Assembly: GCA_014189675.1 (NCBI GenBank)
Contig: DVAE01000035.1
Location: forward strand, 1-33,757
DNA from: Candidatus Undinarchaeales archaeon SRR5007147.bin71
GTDB taxonomy: Archaea; Undinarchaeota; Undinarchaeia; Undinarchaeales; Undinarchaeaceae
DNA length: 33,757 nt
Direction: 5' to 3'
Under the pieces are notes generated by a model. It was not told the origin of the DNA. It made no database searches and worked only from the letters and a program-made list of their open reading frames with translations. The position numbers and the translations under genes were made by a program. This document shows positions 8,765 to 17,142 of the stretch, piece after piece; the stretch's first letter is position 1; the number at the start of each line of letters is the position of its first letter.

Positions 8765-9753
8765 AAGCAGCAATTATTGGAGCATCTGGTTACACAGGAG
8801 CAGACTTAATAAGGATTCTTGATAGTCATCCGGATGTCGAAATAAGCGCGATCACATCCAGGAAGTATATTGGAAAATCCGTCTGGAAGGCTCATCCTAG
8901 CATGCGAAATCTGAATCTAAGATTTACTGAATACACAAAAGATGCAGACGCAGATGTTATATTTTTAGCTCTGCCTCATACAGCTTCAATGGAAAAAGTT
9001 CCGGAACTTCTAGAAACTGGTGTCAAGGTTATTGACCTGAGCGCAGATTTCAGGCTTAAAGACCTCAAAATTTGGGAAAAAACCTACGGAGCAAAACACA
9101 CAGCTCCAAATCTTATTGAGAAAGCAGTGTACGGACTTCCTGAGCTTCATCGTGAAGAAATTAAGAAAGCAGATTTTGTTTCAGGAACTGGCTGCGAAGC
9201 AACTGCAGGTATCTTAGCTCTAGCTCCTCTTCAGGGAAAGGCTGACAAAGCAATTATTGATGTCAAAGTCGGAGGCTCAGCTGCCGGATCTACAGGAAAT
9301 GCCGGAACTCACTATCCTGCCAGAGCAGGGAATGTCCGTCCTTACTCTCCAAGTAAACACAGACACCAGGAGGAAATTAAACAGGAAACCGGCTTTGAGG
9401 TTTCAATGACAGCTCATGCGGTTGATTTAGTCAGAGGAATCCTGGCGACCTGCCACATACCCAATTTTTCCGAAGATGTTTCAAAGCTCTACAGAGATTT
9501 CTACAAAGATTCTCCCTTCATCAGAATTACACCAAAGGATCCAAAATTCCTTCCAAATCCAAAATATGTTGTCGGCTCAAACTACTGCGATATCGGCATC
9601 GTGACTGATGAAGAGCACAAAAGAACAGTAGTATTCTCTGCTATCGACAATCTTGTTAAAGGCGCATCCGGCCAGGCTATCCAGTGCATGAACTTGATGT
9701 TTGGATTAAAGGAGGAGACTGGATTGGAGGCACTGCCTCTATATCCAGCTTAG
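8761..9753 (+). CDS. lysY: LysW-aminoadipate/glutamate semialdehyde reductase (ArgC-like)
   Basis: [56 protein letters not shown]. Confidence 0.92.
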   Translation: MKAAIIGASGYTGADLIRILDSHPDVEISAITSRKYIGKSVWKAHPSMRNLNLRFTEYTKDADADVIFLALPHTASMEKVPELLETGVKVIDLSADFRLKDLKIWEKTYGAKHTAPNLIEKAVYGLPELHREEIKKADFVSGTGCEATAGILALAPLQGKADKAIIDVKVGGSAAGSTGNAGTHYPARAGNVRPYSPSKHRHQEEIKQETGFEVSMTAHAVDLVRGILATCHIPNFSEDVSKLYRDFYKDSPFIRITPKDPKFLPNPKYVVGSNYCDIGIVTDEEHKRTVVFSAIDNLVKGASGQAIQCMNLMFGLKEETGLEALPLYPA

Positions 9754-9754
9754 G

Positions 9755-10534
9755 ATGTTCATAGTCAAAATCGGTGGAAGTGTTTTGAGCCAGAGCGAAG
9801 AAATTGTAAAAGATCTTGCAAACTATAAAGATTTTATTGTCGTTCACGGAAGCGGTCCCCAAGTTGACAAACTAACTAAGGAGAGGCTCGGAAAAGAGCC
9901 ACGCTGGGTCTATTCTGTCAGCGGAGTAAAGTGCAGATATACTGACTCTGAAGTTATTTTGCTTCATCAGGAAGTATGCAGAGAGCAAAGTTCAAAACTC
10001 GTTGAACTCCTAAAAACTAATGGGATGGACGCAGTCGGCTTCGCTGAAAGTCCAATAATTTTTGCCAAAAGAAAAGAAGCTATCAAAGTTATTGAAAACG
10101 AAAAAAAGAAAATTCTAAGGGGAGACCAAAGCGGAAAAATTGAGAGAATAGATTCCGAGGGTCTAAAATCAGTACTTTCTAAAGGAAAAATTCCAGTTAT
10201 ACCTCCTCTAGCAATTGGTCACAATGGAGAGCCCCTGAATGTTAATGGAGACCGAGTATGCGCTTACCTTGCCCGTGAGCTTGGGGTTGATACAATAATT
10301 AATCTGAGTAATATTCCAGGATTCCTAAGAAATGAAAAAGTAGTTCCTGAAATAAAACTTAATGAACTTGAACAACTTAGAAAGGAAACACGGGGTGGCA
10401 TGTCAATCAAACTTATTGGAGTTCAAGAAGCCATGAACTTTGGAGTTCAAAAATTCGTAATCTCATCCGGAGAAATAGATAAGCCAGTAAGCTCCGCACT
10501 AGCTGGAAAAGGAACGGTGTTCTTACATGGATAA
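9755..10534 (+). CDS. lysZ: LysW-aminoadipate/glutamate kinase (ArgB-like)
   Basis: FIVKIGGSVL, VVHGSGPQVDKL, NVNGDRVCAYLARELG, TRGGMSIKL. Confidence 0.92.
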   Translation: MFIVKIGGSVLSQSEEIVKDLANYKDFIVVHGSGPQVDKLTKERLGKEPRWVYSVSGVKCRYTDSEVILLHQEVCREQSSKLVELLKTNGMDAVGFAESPIIFAKRKEAIKVIENEKKKILRGDQSGKIERIDSEGLKSVLSKGKIPVIPPLAIGHNGEPLNVNGDRVCAYLARELGVDTIINLSNIPGFLRNEKVVPEIKLNELEQLRKETRGGMSIKLIGVQEAMNFGVQKFVISSGEIDKPVSSALAGKGTVFLHG

Positions 10535-11687
10535 GGAAGATAAATTTATTGAAAGCGTCTATTCAAAGAGAAAGATAGAGTTAGTTCGCGGCAAAGGTGC
10601 CATAGTATTCGATTCTGAAGAAAGGGAGTATATTGACTGTTTTGACGGACAAGGAGTTGCACTAGTCGGTCACGGCGTCGAAGAAATCAATTCCGCTGTA
10701 AAAGAGCAGATGGATAAAATTTCAGTTGTAGCTCTTAGTTTCTATAATGAGGTTCGCGCAGAGTTCGGAGAAAAACTTGCTTCAATCTCACCAAAAGGAA
10801 TGACGCAAGCTTTTCTGGCGAATTCAGGAACAGAAGCAATCGAATGCGCGATCAAACTTTCAAAAAAGTACACAGGAAAGCCAGGAATTGTTGCAATGAG
10901 TGGGGGATTCCACGGAAGAAGTCTCGGAGCCCTGAGCGCGACCTGGAAACCGATGTACAGAAAACAATACGAACCACTTCTTCCTGACTTCAGTCACGCA
11001 AAGTTCAATGATATTGAAAGCCTAAAACAGACAATTACAGATAAAACAGGAGCCGTTATGCTCGAGCTCGTTCAGGGAGAAAAAGGGGTAGTACTTTCAG
11101 ACAAGGAGTACGTAAAAGAGCTCAGGGAATTCTGCACTGAGAAAGAACTCTTGCTAATTATTGACGATGTACAGGCTTTTGCCCGTACAGGAAATTTCTT
11201 CAGCTCACAGACCTACAATATTGTGCCAGATATTACTACAATTGCAAAAGGGATGGCAGGTGGAATCCCAATGGGTGCCTGTATTGCAAGCCCGGAGATT
11301 ATGGACGCATTCAAGCCCGGAGATCACGGGACTACAATGGGCGGAAATCCAATTGCTTGTGCTGCCGGAACTGCAACTATTGATTATATACAAAAAAACA
11401 ATCTTATTGAACATGGCGCTTCCATGGGAGAAAGGATGCTGAAAGGTATGAAAGAACTCGAAAGCTTCGATGTAGTCAGAGAAGCAAGAGGTATCGGGGC
11501 AATGCTGGCTCTGGAATATAAGTTTAAAATGGCCGGAGTTCTTCCAAATATACAAGAGAATGGAGTAATACCTCTAACTTCAGGAAAAAGAGCTCTCCGA
11601 TTTCTTCCGCCCCTTTGCATAAGTGAAGAGCAAGCCGATAAAGTCATTGAAGTTACTAAAAAGGTCACGGAGGAGTTCAAACAATGA
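10527..11687 (+). CDS. lysJ: LysW-lysine/ornithine aminotransferase (ArgD-like, PLP class III)
   Basis: NSGTEAIECAIKLSKKYTGK, GGFHGRSLGALSAT, IIDDVQAFARTG, TIAKGMAGGIPMGA. Confidence 0.92.
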   Translation: MDKEDKFIESVYSKRKIELVRGKGAIVFDSEEREYIDCFDGQGVALVGHGVEEINSAVKEQMDKISVVALSFYNEVRAEFGEKLASISPKGMTQAFLANSGTEAIECAIKLSKKYTGKPGIVAMSGGFHGRSLGALSATWKPMYRKQYEPLLPDFSHAKFNDIESLKQTITDKTGAVMLELVQGEKGVVLSDKEYVKELREFCTEKELLLIIDDVQAFARTGNFFSSQTYNIVPDITTIAKGMAGGIPMGACIASPEIMDAFKPGDHGTTMGGNPIACAAGTATIDYIQKNNLIEHGASMGERMLKGMKELESFDVVREARGIGAMLALEYKFKMAGVLPNIQENGVIPLTSGKRALRFLPPLCISEEQADKVIEVTKKVTEEFKQ

Positions 11688-12352
11688 AGATTCTGATTTA
11701 CGATTGTCACAAGGGCAAAGTTCAGGAAAGCGAGAAAATTAAGAAAGCACTTCTAAGAGGGCATCCTGATTTAGAAATCGACATAGCCGAAGTAAGGAAA
11801 TTTCAATTTCCGGACACAGGGAATTACGATGCTTTTATTGTTTCCGGAGCTGACGGGCATTCTGAAAAGCACGCTTGGCCAAGACTAATTAAGGAGCAGA
11901 TTTCTAAGATTATTGAAATCGGTAAACCTGTACTCGGCGTCTGTTTCGGGAGCCAAATTCTTGCGGAACTTAATGGCTTTGAAATTATTACACTAAAAAA
12001 GCCTGAGATAGGTTGGGTACAAGTTAACTTAACAGATCTCGGAAAAGAAGACCAACTATTCAAGGAACTTCCTACCAGCCTGCCTATATACCAATACCAT
12101 ATTAGGGCAGTAAAAGGAGACGGCAAGGTGCTTGCAGAGAGCAAAAATTGCATACAGGCCGTCAAATACAGTGACACTATTTACGGGATACAATTCCACG
12201 CCGAGGAAAGCCCCGAATCCGGAAAAGAATATTTAAAAACAGACCGAAAATGTGAAAACTATGACGAAGCTAGTGCTCTGGCTCCAGAAGAATACATCGA
12301 ATGGAAAATTTATCGAAATTTTATCGATATTATAACCAAAACCGTTAAATAG
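11684..12352 (+). CDS. class-I glutamine amidotransferase / gamma-glutamyl hydrolase-fold protein, stand-alone
   Basis: nucleophile elbow PVLGVCFGSQIL (Cys codon 11942-11944) and YGIQFHAEESPE (His/Glu); ATGA overlap with lysJ stop. Confidence 0.85.
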   Translation: MKILIYDCHKGKVQESEKIKKALLRGHPDLEIDIAEVRKFQFPDTGNYDAFIVSGADGHSEKHAWPRLIKEQISKIIEIGKPVLGVCFGSQILAELNGFEIITLKKPEIGWVQVNLTDLGKEDQLFKELPTSLPIYQYHIRAVKGDGKVLAESKNCIQAVKYSDTIYGIQFHAEESPESGKEYLKTDRKCENYDEASALAPEEYIEWKIYRNFIDIITKTVK

Positions 12353-12376
12353 ACAGTCCATCAGAGACTTTTATCT

Positions 12377-12451
12377 AGCGGGATGGGGCAGCTTGGAGTG
12401 CCCGTCGGGCTCATAACCCGGAGGTCGATGGTTCAAATCCATCTCCCGCTA
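12377..12451 (+). tRNA. initiator tRNA-Met (CAT)
   Basis: AGCGGGA/TCCCGCT acceptor, three consecutive GC pairs GGG-CTCATAA-CCC in the anticodon stem, A1:U72, T-arm GATGGTTCAAATCCATC; TATA-like gttaaatag about 28 nt upstream. Confidence 0.95.
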
Positions 12452-12467
12452 CTAAGGTCACATTGTT

Positions 12468-13025
12468 ATGCCAGAGAAAATCCAGGTAAAACTGCCTGAT
12501 TCATGGATACATTTTTCAAAAGCAGGAGTTTCAATTCTCATTATGCTCCTTCTTATCAGGCTCGGCTTCGGAGTCGCCTGGAGCACACTTCTAACTATTT
12601 TAGCCTACATAGTCGCAGGTATGCTCTCAAGACTCCCTGTCAGATACGGTGGTTCCTCAGTCGCCGGTATAGAGCTTGCCACAACCCTGACAATTATTAC
12701 CTCAATACAATACGGTCCTATGGCCGGTTCAATAGTCGGCGCTTTTTCATACGGGCTTCCTATAATGTACACACGAGAATCTCCAAGTGATGTTTTCGTC
12801 GGAACTCTTGGCTACATTGTAATAGGACTTTTCGCAGGAGGACTTTATGGAATGCTCGGAAACCTCGCTATGACAGCTCTCGTAATAGTTATTCTCTATG
12901 ACTTAATTGAAAACCTCATATATCTCACACTAGGTCACACCTTAATTGGCTGCATCAAATTCTCTGTAATACACATACCTGCAGTCTATCTAATAACTAA
13001 ATATCTTGGCATAATTCTTCTCTAA
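12468..13025 (+). CDS. polytopic membrane protein, 185 aa, unknown function
   Basis: several hydrophobic segments with Gly-rich helices; ATG 16 nt after the tRNA-iMet 3' end. Confidence 0.7.
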   Translation: MPEKIQVKLPDSWIHFSKAGVSILIMLLLIRLGFGVAWSTLLTILAYIVAGMLSRLPVRYGGSSVAGIELATTLTIITSIQYGPMAGSIVGAFSYGLPIMYTRESPSDVFVGTLGYIVIGLFAGGLYGMLGNLAMTALVIVILYDLIENLIYLTLGHTLIGCIKFSVIHIPAVYLITKYLGIILL

Positions 13026-13055
13026 AAAAAGTGAGAGGGGCTTCCGCCCCAACTC
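13024..13055 (-). terminator. hairpin plus T-tract terminator downstream of the MC1 gene
   Basis: minus strand: GAG TT GGGGC GGAA GCCCC T CTC followed by ac and TTTTTTT, just after the MC1 stop. Confidence 0.7.
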
Positions 13056-13060
13056 CTAAA

Positions 13061-13351
13061 TTATATCTTGTTTATTCTCTCAACTCCGGACTTTCGGACA
13101 ACTGGTTTCTTGACTCTTGCAGGTAGCCAGCTTGGCCTGTTTTCAGGTGCATCCACAACTTTTACTGAGCCTTTGAAACAGTGGACTGAGTAAGTGCCAT
13201 CTTTATTCCTGCGCCCTCTTTCTCTTAGCATGATGCTAGAGTTTCCACGAGTTGCAGCTTTAAGAGCGGCCTGTCTTGGTGAAGAACCACTAAAAACGTG
13301 CTCAGTGTCACCACTCCTGTTCCTTAGAACATAGTACTTTTTTTCTGCCAT
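13061..13351 (-). CDS. MC1 family non-histone chromosomal protein
   Basis: KYYVLRNRSGDTEHVFSGSSPRQAALKAATRG, LRERGRR, VDAPENRPSWLP; SD aggaggt; ATG at 13351 preferred over the upstream GTG. Confidence 0.92.
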   Translation of the reverse strand: MAEKKYYVLRNRSGDTEHVFSGSSPRQAALKAATRGNSSIMLRERGRRNKDGTYSVHCFKGSVKVVDAPENRPSWLPARVKKPVVRKSGVERINKI

Positions 13352-13488
13352 AATTTCCACCTCCTATGACTTTACCGCATGATAGCGGTTTTGAACAAAA
13401 ACTGTTATGGGCTACCCCTTTATAAGTATATCGATTAGAAATAATTCTAAACTGAAACGCAAGATACTGGTTTTTCAGATGAAAATCC

Positions 13489-13818
13489 TTAGTCCTGCAC
13501 GGAAAGTATTGCTTTTGCTATATCATTCCCAGAGCTCTTGAGAGCTTCACGAGCTACATCTTCAGAAACACCAGTCTGCTTAACCACCATTTCAATATCA
13601 GACTCACTGGGTTCGGACTGTCCTTCAGAAACTGTGCCTGATATCTGGAAACTATCCTGCCCTTGCATGTTCATCTTTGCAACCTGTGGGTCTATGATTG
13701 TTATCTGACCGCCATCTCGGAGCTTTATCAGAACTTCCTCAGCGTCTATTTCATCGACGCTCATTCCCATTCTCTTCATTGCTTTCTCAAGCTGTTTTGG
13801 ATTTAGATTTGGAAGCAC
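13489..13818 (-). CDS. nac: nascent polypeptide-associated complex protein (archaeal aNAC)
   Basis: LNPKQLEKAMKRMGM, NAC core, C-terminal UBA ESDIEMVVKQTGVSEDVAREALKSSGNDIAKAILSV. Confidence 0.93.
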   Translation of the reverse strand: MLPNLNPKQLEKAMKRMGMSVDEIDAEEVLIKLRDGGQITIIDPQVAKMNMQGQDSFQISGTVSEGQSEPSESDIEMVVKQTGVSEDVAREALKSSGNDIAKAILSVQD

Positions 13819-15229
13819 TTTTCTTCACCCCTTTTTCTTTCTTAACTGCACTCTTCTTTACGACTGGTTTTTTCTCAGCCTTTTTATCCTTTGCCACGGG
13901 TTTTGGTTTCAGTGTTTTTCGTTCTGCCTTAGCCTTAGGAGTCTCAGAGCTCTTAGGGCTACCACTACGTTCCTTGTTCTTCTCTATTATATGTCTAAGG
14001 AAGGTATAATCCATAGCAAGAACACCAGGCCTCTTCTTCAGGAATCTTGGCTTTATAGAACCAATTATGAAGTTTATCCCCCTGTCTGATGCCTCTGTTA
14101 CCATTGTTTGCTCAAGCGGTCCGTCTACAAGAATTCCCTGGTACTGGTCTTCAGAAAGGTTTTTTATAACCTCTTTCAAATCTCCTTTTGGAATACTCCC
14201 CGCTTTCTTGAATTTTGAGCCTGTTTTCTTCAGAAGAAAAGCGTCTCCACTTCCTCTAAAATCTTCGGTCACGAGCTTGTTAAGAGCTTCCATCTCAGGA
14301 GTTATCTCTATCTGAGGTCTTGGTCTGTCATCCCTTCTTCGATCTCTTCTGCGGTCTCCTCTTCGTAAGTCCCTTCCCTTTGGAGCTTCTCTCCTTGGAG
14401 AACGCCCCTTTCCAAGAAAAACATCAAGTGGAACCTGACTTCTAAGAGCTTTCAGTATCTCTTTTTGTGTAATTTCTTCTACTTCAGTACCATTTGGAGC
14501 CACTGCGACATTTACAATATCTATAAGGTTTGTCAGTGCCTTCAATATCAAAATTCCTCCACGGTCTCCATCGAGAAATACACTTACCTTCTTACCTTTA
14601 CAAAGATCTTTTAGAGATTCAGGAACTTTTGTTCCTCCTGTGCTAAGGCAATTTCCAATACCTCCTTTTAGAAGGTTCAGGACATCTGCCCTTCCTTCAA
14701 CAAGGATTATCTCACTTGCATTCTCTACATCAGGACCGCCAGAAAGTTTGTCAGGACCGTAATCCTTTATTTCGCCGGTTTTTATTGCTGTCCGAACACG
14801 TGAAGAAAGTTCCTGTGATTCTGGAACACCCGCTCCAAGTTTCTCAAGAAGTGCCTGGGCTCTATCTACAACGTAGTCCCTTTTGGAAGACCTTACGTCT
14901 TCAATAGCCTCTACAGATATTGTAGAATTACTTGGGCCTATTCTTTCAATTGTCTCAAGACCGGCCGCAATTAGTGCGGTGTCTTCTTTGCTCAAGGAAG
15001 TTGGAATTTCTATCTTACCTTCAGTCTTACCGTCTTTTGTTTCCAGTTCGACCTCTATTCTTCCAATTCTTCCGTTTTTTTGAAGTTCGCGCAGGTCAAG
15101 ATCCTCTCCTAGCAAACCTTCTGTCTGCCCAAAGACTGCCCCGATTACGTCCGGGCGCTCAACCACTCCAGTAGTGGAAATTTTAGCGCGAACCATATAT
15201 TTTATTGCTGCTACTCCGATTTTTGCCAT
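13787..15229 (-). CDS. dnaG: archaeal DnaG-type primase with Arg/Asp-rich linker and Lys/Ala-rich C-terminal tail
   Basis: MAKIGVAAIKYMVRAKI start, SEIILVEGRADVLNLLKGG, VSVFLDGDRGG (TOPRIM); start placed at MAKIG. Confidence 0.9.
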   Translation of the reverse strand: MAKIGVAAIKYMVRAKISTTGVVERPDVIGAVFGQTEGLLGEDLDLRELQKNGRIGRIEVELETKDGKTEGKIEIPTSLSKEDTALIAAGLETIERIGPSNSTISVEAIEDVRSSKRDYVVDRAQALLEKLGAGVPESQELSSRVRTAIKTGEIKDYGPDKLSGGPDVENASEIILVEGRADVLNLLKGGIGNCLSTGGTKVPESLKDLCKGKKVSVFLDGDRGGILILKALTNLIDIVNVAVAPNGTEVEEITQKEILKALRSQVPLDVFLGKGRSPRREAPKGRDLRRGDRRRDRRRDDRPRPQIEITPEMEALNKLVTEDFRGSGDAFLLKKTGSKFKKAGSIPKGDLKEVIKNLSEDQYQGILVDGPLEQTMVTEASDRGINFIIGSIKPRFLKKRPGVLAMDYTFLRHIIEKNKERSGSPKSSETPKAKAERKTLKPKPVAKDKKAEKKPVVKKSAVKKEKGVKKSASKSKSKTA

Positions 15230-15291
15230 TTGTTTACCTCTTTTTCGGGCAGCGCTCAAAAGGAAAAGTATTCTGGAGACTTCTTTAGAGA

Positions 15292-15579
15292 TTACTCTTC
15301 GTTCTCTCTATCGTTTTTAGGGGAGAATGTTTTTCTAATTTCTTCCCATGTTGAGTCTGACTCCAGCACCTTTATCCTTGTGGTGCCTCCCGATATGATG
15401 TGAATGGAAGATTTTCTTCCAGTTGATTTCCGTATGGATTTTGTGAGAAACGAAAGGAGTTCTTTATTCGCTTTTCCCTCTTTCGCTTCGGATTGAACCC
15501 ACACAGTGAGTTCATGAGATCCGGTCACCTGTGCTCTCTTAGCGGGCGACCGCGGCTTTACTTTTACAGTAAACCTCAT
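15292..15579 (-). CDS. DUF167 (YggU-like) family protein
   Basis: FTVKVKPRSPAKR, VWVQSEAKEGKANKELLSFL, GGTTRIKVL. Confidence 0.85.
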   Translation of the reverse strand: MRFTVKVKPRSPAKRAQVTGSHELTVWVQSEAKEGKANKELLSFLTKSIRKSTGRKSSIHIISGGTTRIKVLESDSTWEEIRKTFSPKNDRENEE

Positions 15580-15583
15580 GATT

Positions 15584-15671
15584 AGTACCCAACTCGTTGC
15601 TAACTCCCAACTTCATAGACTGGCTAAGGCCGTCCTCCGTTGAGTAACCCTCGCAACGAGAATTGGGTACT
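15584..15671 (-). ncRNA. 88-nt structured RNA element (independent small RNA or DUF167 5' leader)
   Basis: arms agtacccaactcgttgc (15584-15600) and gcaacgagAAttgggtact (15653-15671) pair except for a 2-nt bulge; inner hairpin GAC GGC CUUA GCC A GUC. Confidence 0.6.
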
Positions 15672-15690
15672 GAATTAGTTGGATTACTAC

Positions 15691-15698
15691 TATAAATA
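15691..15698 (-). promoter_or_regulatory. TATA box for the structured RNA / DUF167 transcript
   Basis: TATTTATA on minus strand, about 20-27 nt upstream of the 15671 end of the hairpin. Confidence 0.55.
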
Positions 15699-15720
15699 CC
15701 TATTTTTAGTTTCGTGTCAA

Positions 15721-16284
15721 TTAATCTGAGGACCTTGCACAGGATCTACACAAAAATTTATCATCAACCTGCACAATCTCCTCTGCAAAATTACTACAGT
15801 TTTCACACTCTCCAGATCCTGTTTCTCTCAGATACTCATTAACATCGTCGAACTTTATAGATACCAGCTCCATCAGGAGCTCCAACTCTGCCGGTGCTAT
15901 CTTGGCTATATCCTCTGAAGTTATAATCCCTTTTAATTGATTATTCTCAACAACAGGAAGTTTCCGTATTTTGTTTGAACCCATGAATTTTGCAGCGTCT
16001 ATTATACTGGAATCAGGGGAAATAGTGAAGAGAGGTGAAGACATTACATCCCCTACTTTTGTTTCATTTATATCTGTACCATTTGATACAAAAATAACGA
16101 AATCATGCTCAGTAACAATTCCTACTGCTTCAGCCCCGTCCAGAACTATGATAGCCCCAATATCTTTATCTCTCATAAGTTTGGAAGCTTCCAATAAAGA
16201 GCTATCTGGTTTTATCGTTATAACAGGGGAAGACATAGAATCCCTCACAGAAACGTCCGATGGTCTTGTATTCTTTGGTGCCAT
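15721..16284 (-). CDS. tandem CBS-domain protein with C-terminal zinc ribbon
   Basis: two CBS repeats (VRDSMSSPVITIKPDSSLLEASKLM; VGDVMSSPLFTISPDSSIIDAAKFM) and CENCSNF...FLCRSC. Confidence 0.9.
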   Translation of the reverse strand: MAPKNTRPSDVSVRDSMSSPVITIKPDSSLLEASKLMRDKDIGAIIVLDGAEAVGIVTEHDFVIFVSNGTDINETKVGDVMSSPLFTISPDSSIIDAAKFMGSNKIRKLPVVENNQLKGIITSEDIAKIAPAELELLMELVSIKFDDVNEYLRETGSGECENCSNFAEEIVQVDDKFLCRSCARSSD

Positions 16285-16382
16285 TTCTCCCTCATAATAA
16301 ATAGTTCTCAGTACTATAAAACTCTTGTCTCGATAAATTTTTTTAAGAAAGCTTTTTAGCTAGCTTAGCATATTATTAGGGT

Positions 16383-16871
16383 ATGATTCTTGGAAATTCT
16401 GAGATAAAGCGCTTGATTGAGGATAAAAAACTCATAGAAGAGCACGAAGAACGAAATGTTCAGGGAGCGGGAGTAGATTTCAGGGCAAGAACCTTTTACA
16501 GACCAGCCGGAGACACAAAAGTTCATAAGGAAAGCAGAACTCTTCCAGAGATATCAGAAATATCTGGAGACAAGGTTTCAATAAATCCAAACGAGCTGAT
16601 ACTTGTAGAGACTATGGAAAAAGTGAATATGCCTTCAGACATAGCCGCAAGGATACTCCCCCGTTCAACCCTCTGCAGGTGCGGTGTCTATCTTCTTACA
16701 GCATTTATTGACCCTGGCTTCAGTGGCCGCCTTACTGTCGGTCTGAAAAATATGTCAAATCACAGTTTCGAGCTCGAGAAAGGGGCAAGAATAATGCAGG
16801 TTATGTTTGAGAAGACTGAAGGAGATACTGTCGACTACGAGGGAAGATATCAGGGCGGAAAAGTAGTATAA
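16383..16871 (+). CDS. dCTP deaminase/dUTPase superfamily protein, probably dUTPase-like
   Basis: MILGNSEIKRLI, RILPRSTLCRCGVYL, AFIDPGFSGRLTVGLKN, KGARIMQVMF; Gly at the position of the deaminase Glu in the G-R-L-T-V-x-L-x-N motif. Confidence 0.8.
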   Translation: MILGNSEIKRLIEDKKLIEEHEERNVQGAGVDFRARTFYRPAGDTKVHKESRTLPEISEISGDKVSINPNELILVETMEKVNMPSDIAARILPRSTLCRCGVYLLTAFIDPGFSGRLTVGLKNMSNHSFELEKGARIMQVMFEKTEGDTVDYEGRYQGGKVV

Positions 16872-17072
16872 TCAACGACCTGCAAGAGCGACGTCTTCTT
16901 TTCTCACAGTTTTTCTTTTCGCGTGGATAGCGTAAGATACTGCTTTTCGTGCCAAGTCAAGCGTTTGTTCTTCAACAGTGTCTCTTAGCCTTTCAGCGGC
17001 TTCCTCTGAAACGCGACCTGCTCCTGCTTTTTTCAAAAGACGCTCAAAAGGGGCTATAGGAAGTTCTGCCAT
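16872..17072 (-). CDS. archaeal histone
   Basis: [32 protein letters not shown]...[14 protein letters not shown], 66 aa histone fold. Confidence 0.95.
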   Translation of the reverse strand: MAELPIAPFERLLKKAGAGRVSEEAAERLRDTVEEQTLDLARKAVSYAIHAKRKTVRKEDVALAGR

Positions 17073-17142
17073 ATTTCTACATTGGAAAAAACTGTTAAAT
17101 ACTTGTCGGAATTGTTAATAAGCTCCTCTTCTAATTCACTTT

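Noticed and set aside
15584-15671. Interpretation of the inverted repeat as a tRNA, transposon end or H/ACA guide
   Set aside because: No T-arm consensus, no transposase or target duplication; lower stem is longer than usual for H/ACA and no ACA follows it.
16383-16871. Loss of the catalytic Glu in a dCTP deaminase as a novel inactive enzyme
   Set aside because: The GRLTVGLKN form and C-terminal GRYQGGKVV resemble an archaeal dUTPase-like branch of the family, so this is probably normal for that branch rather than a new loss.
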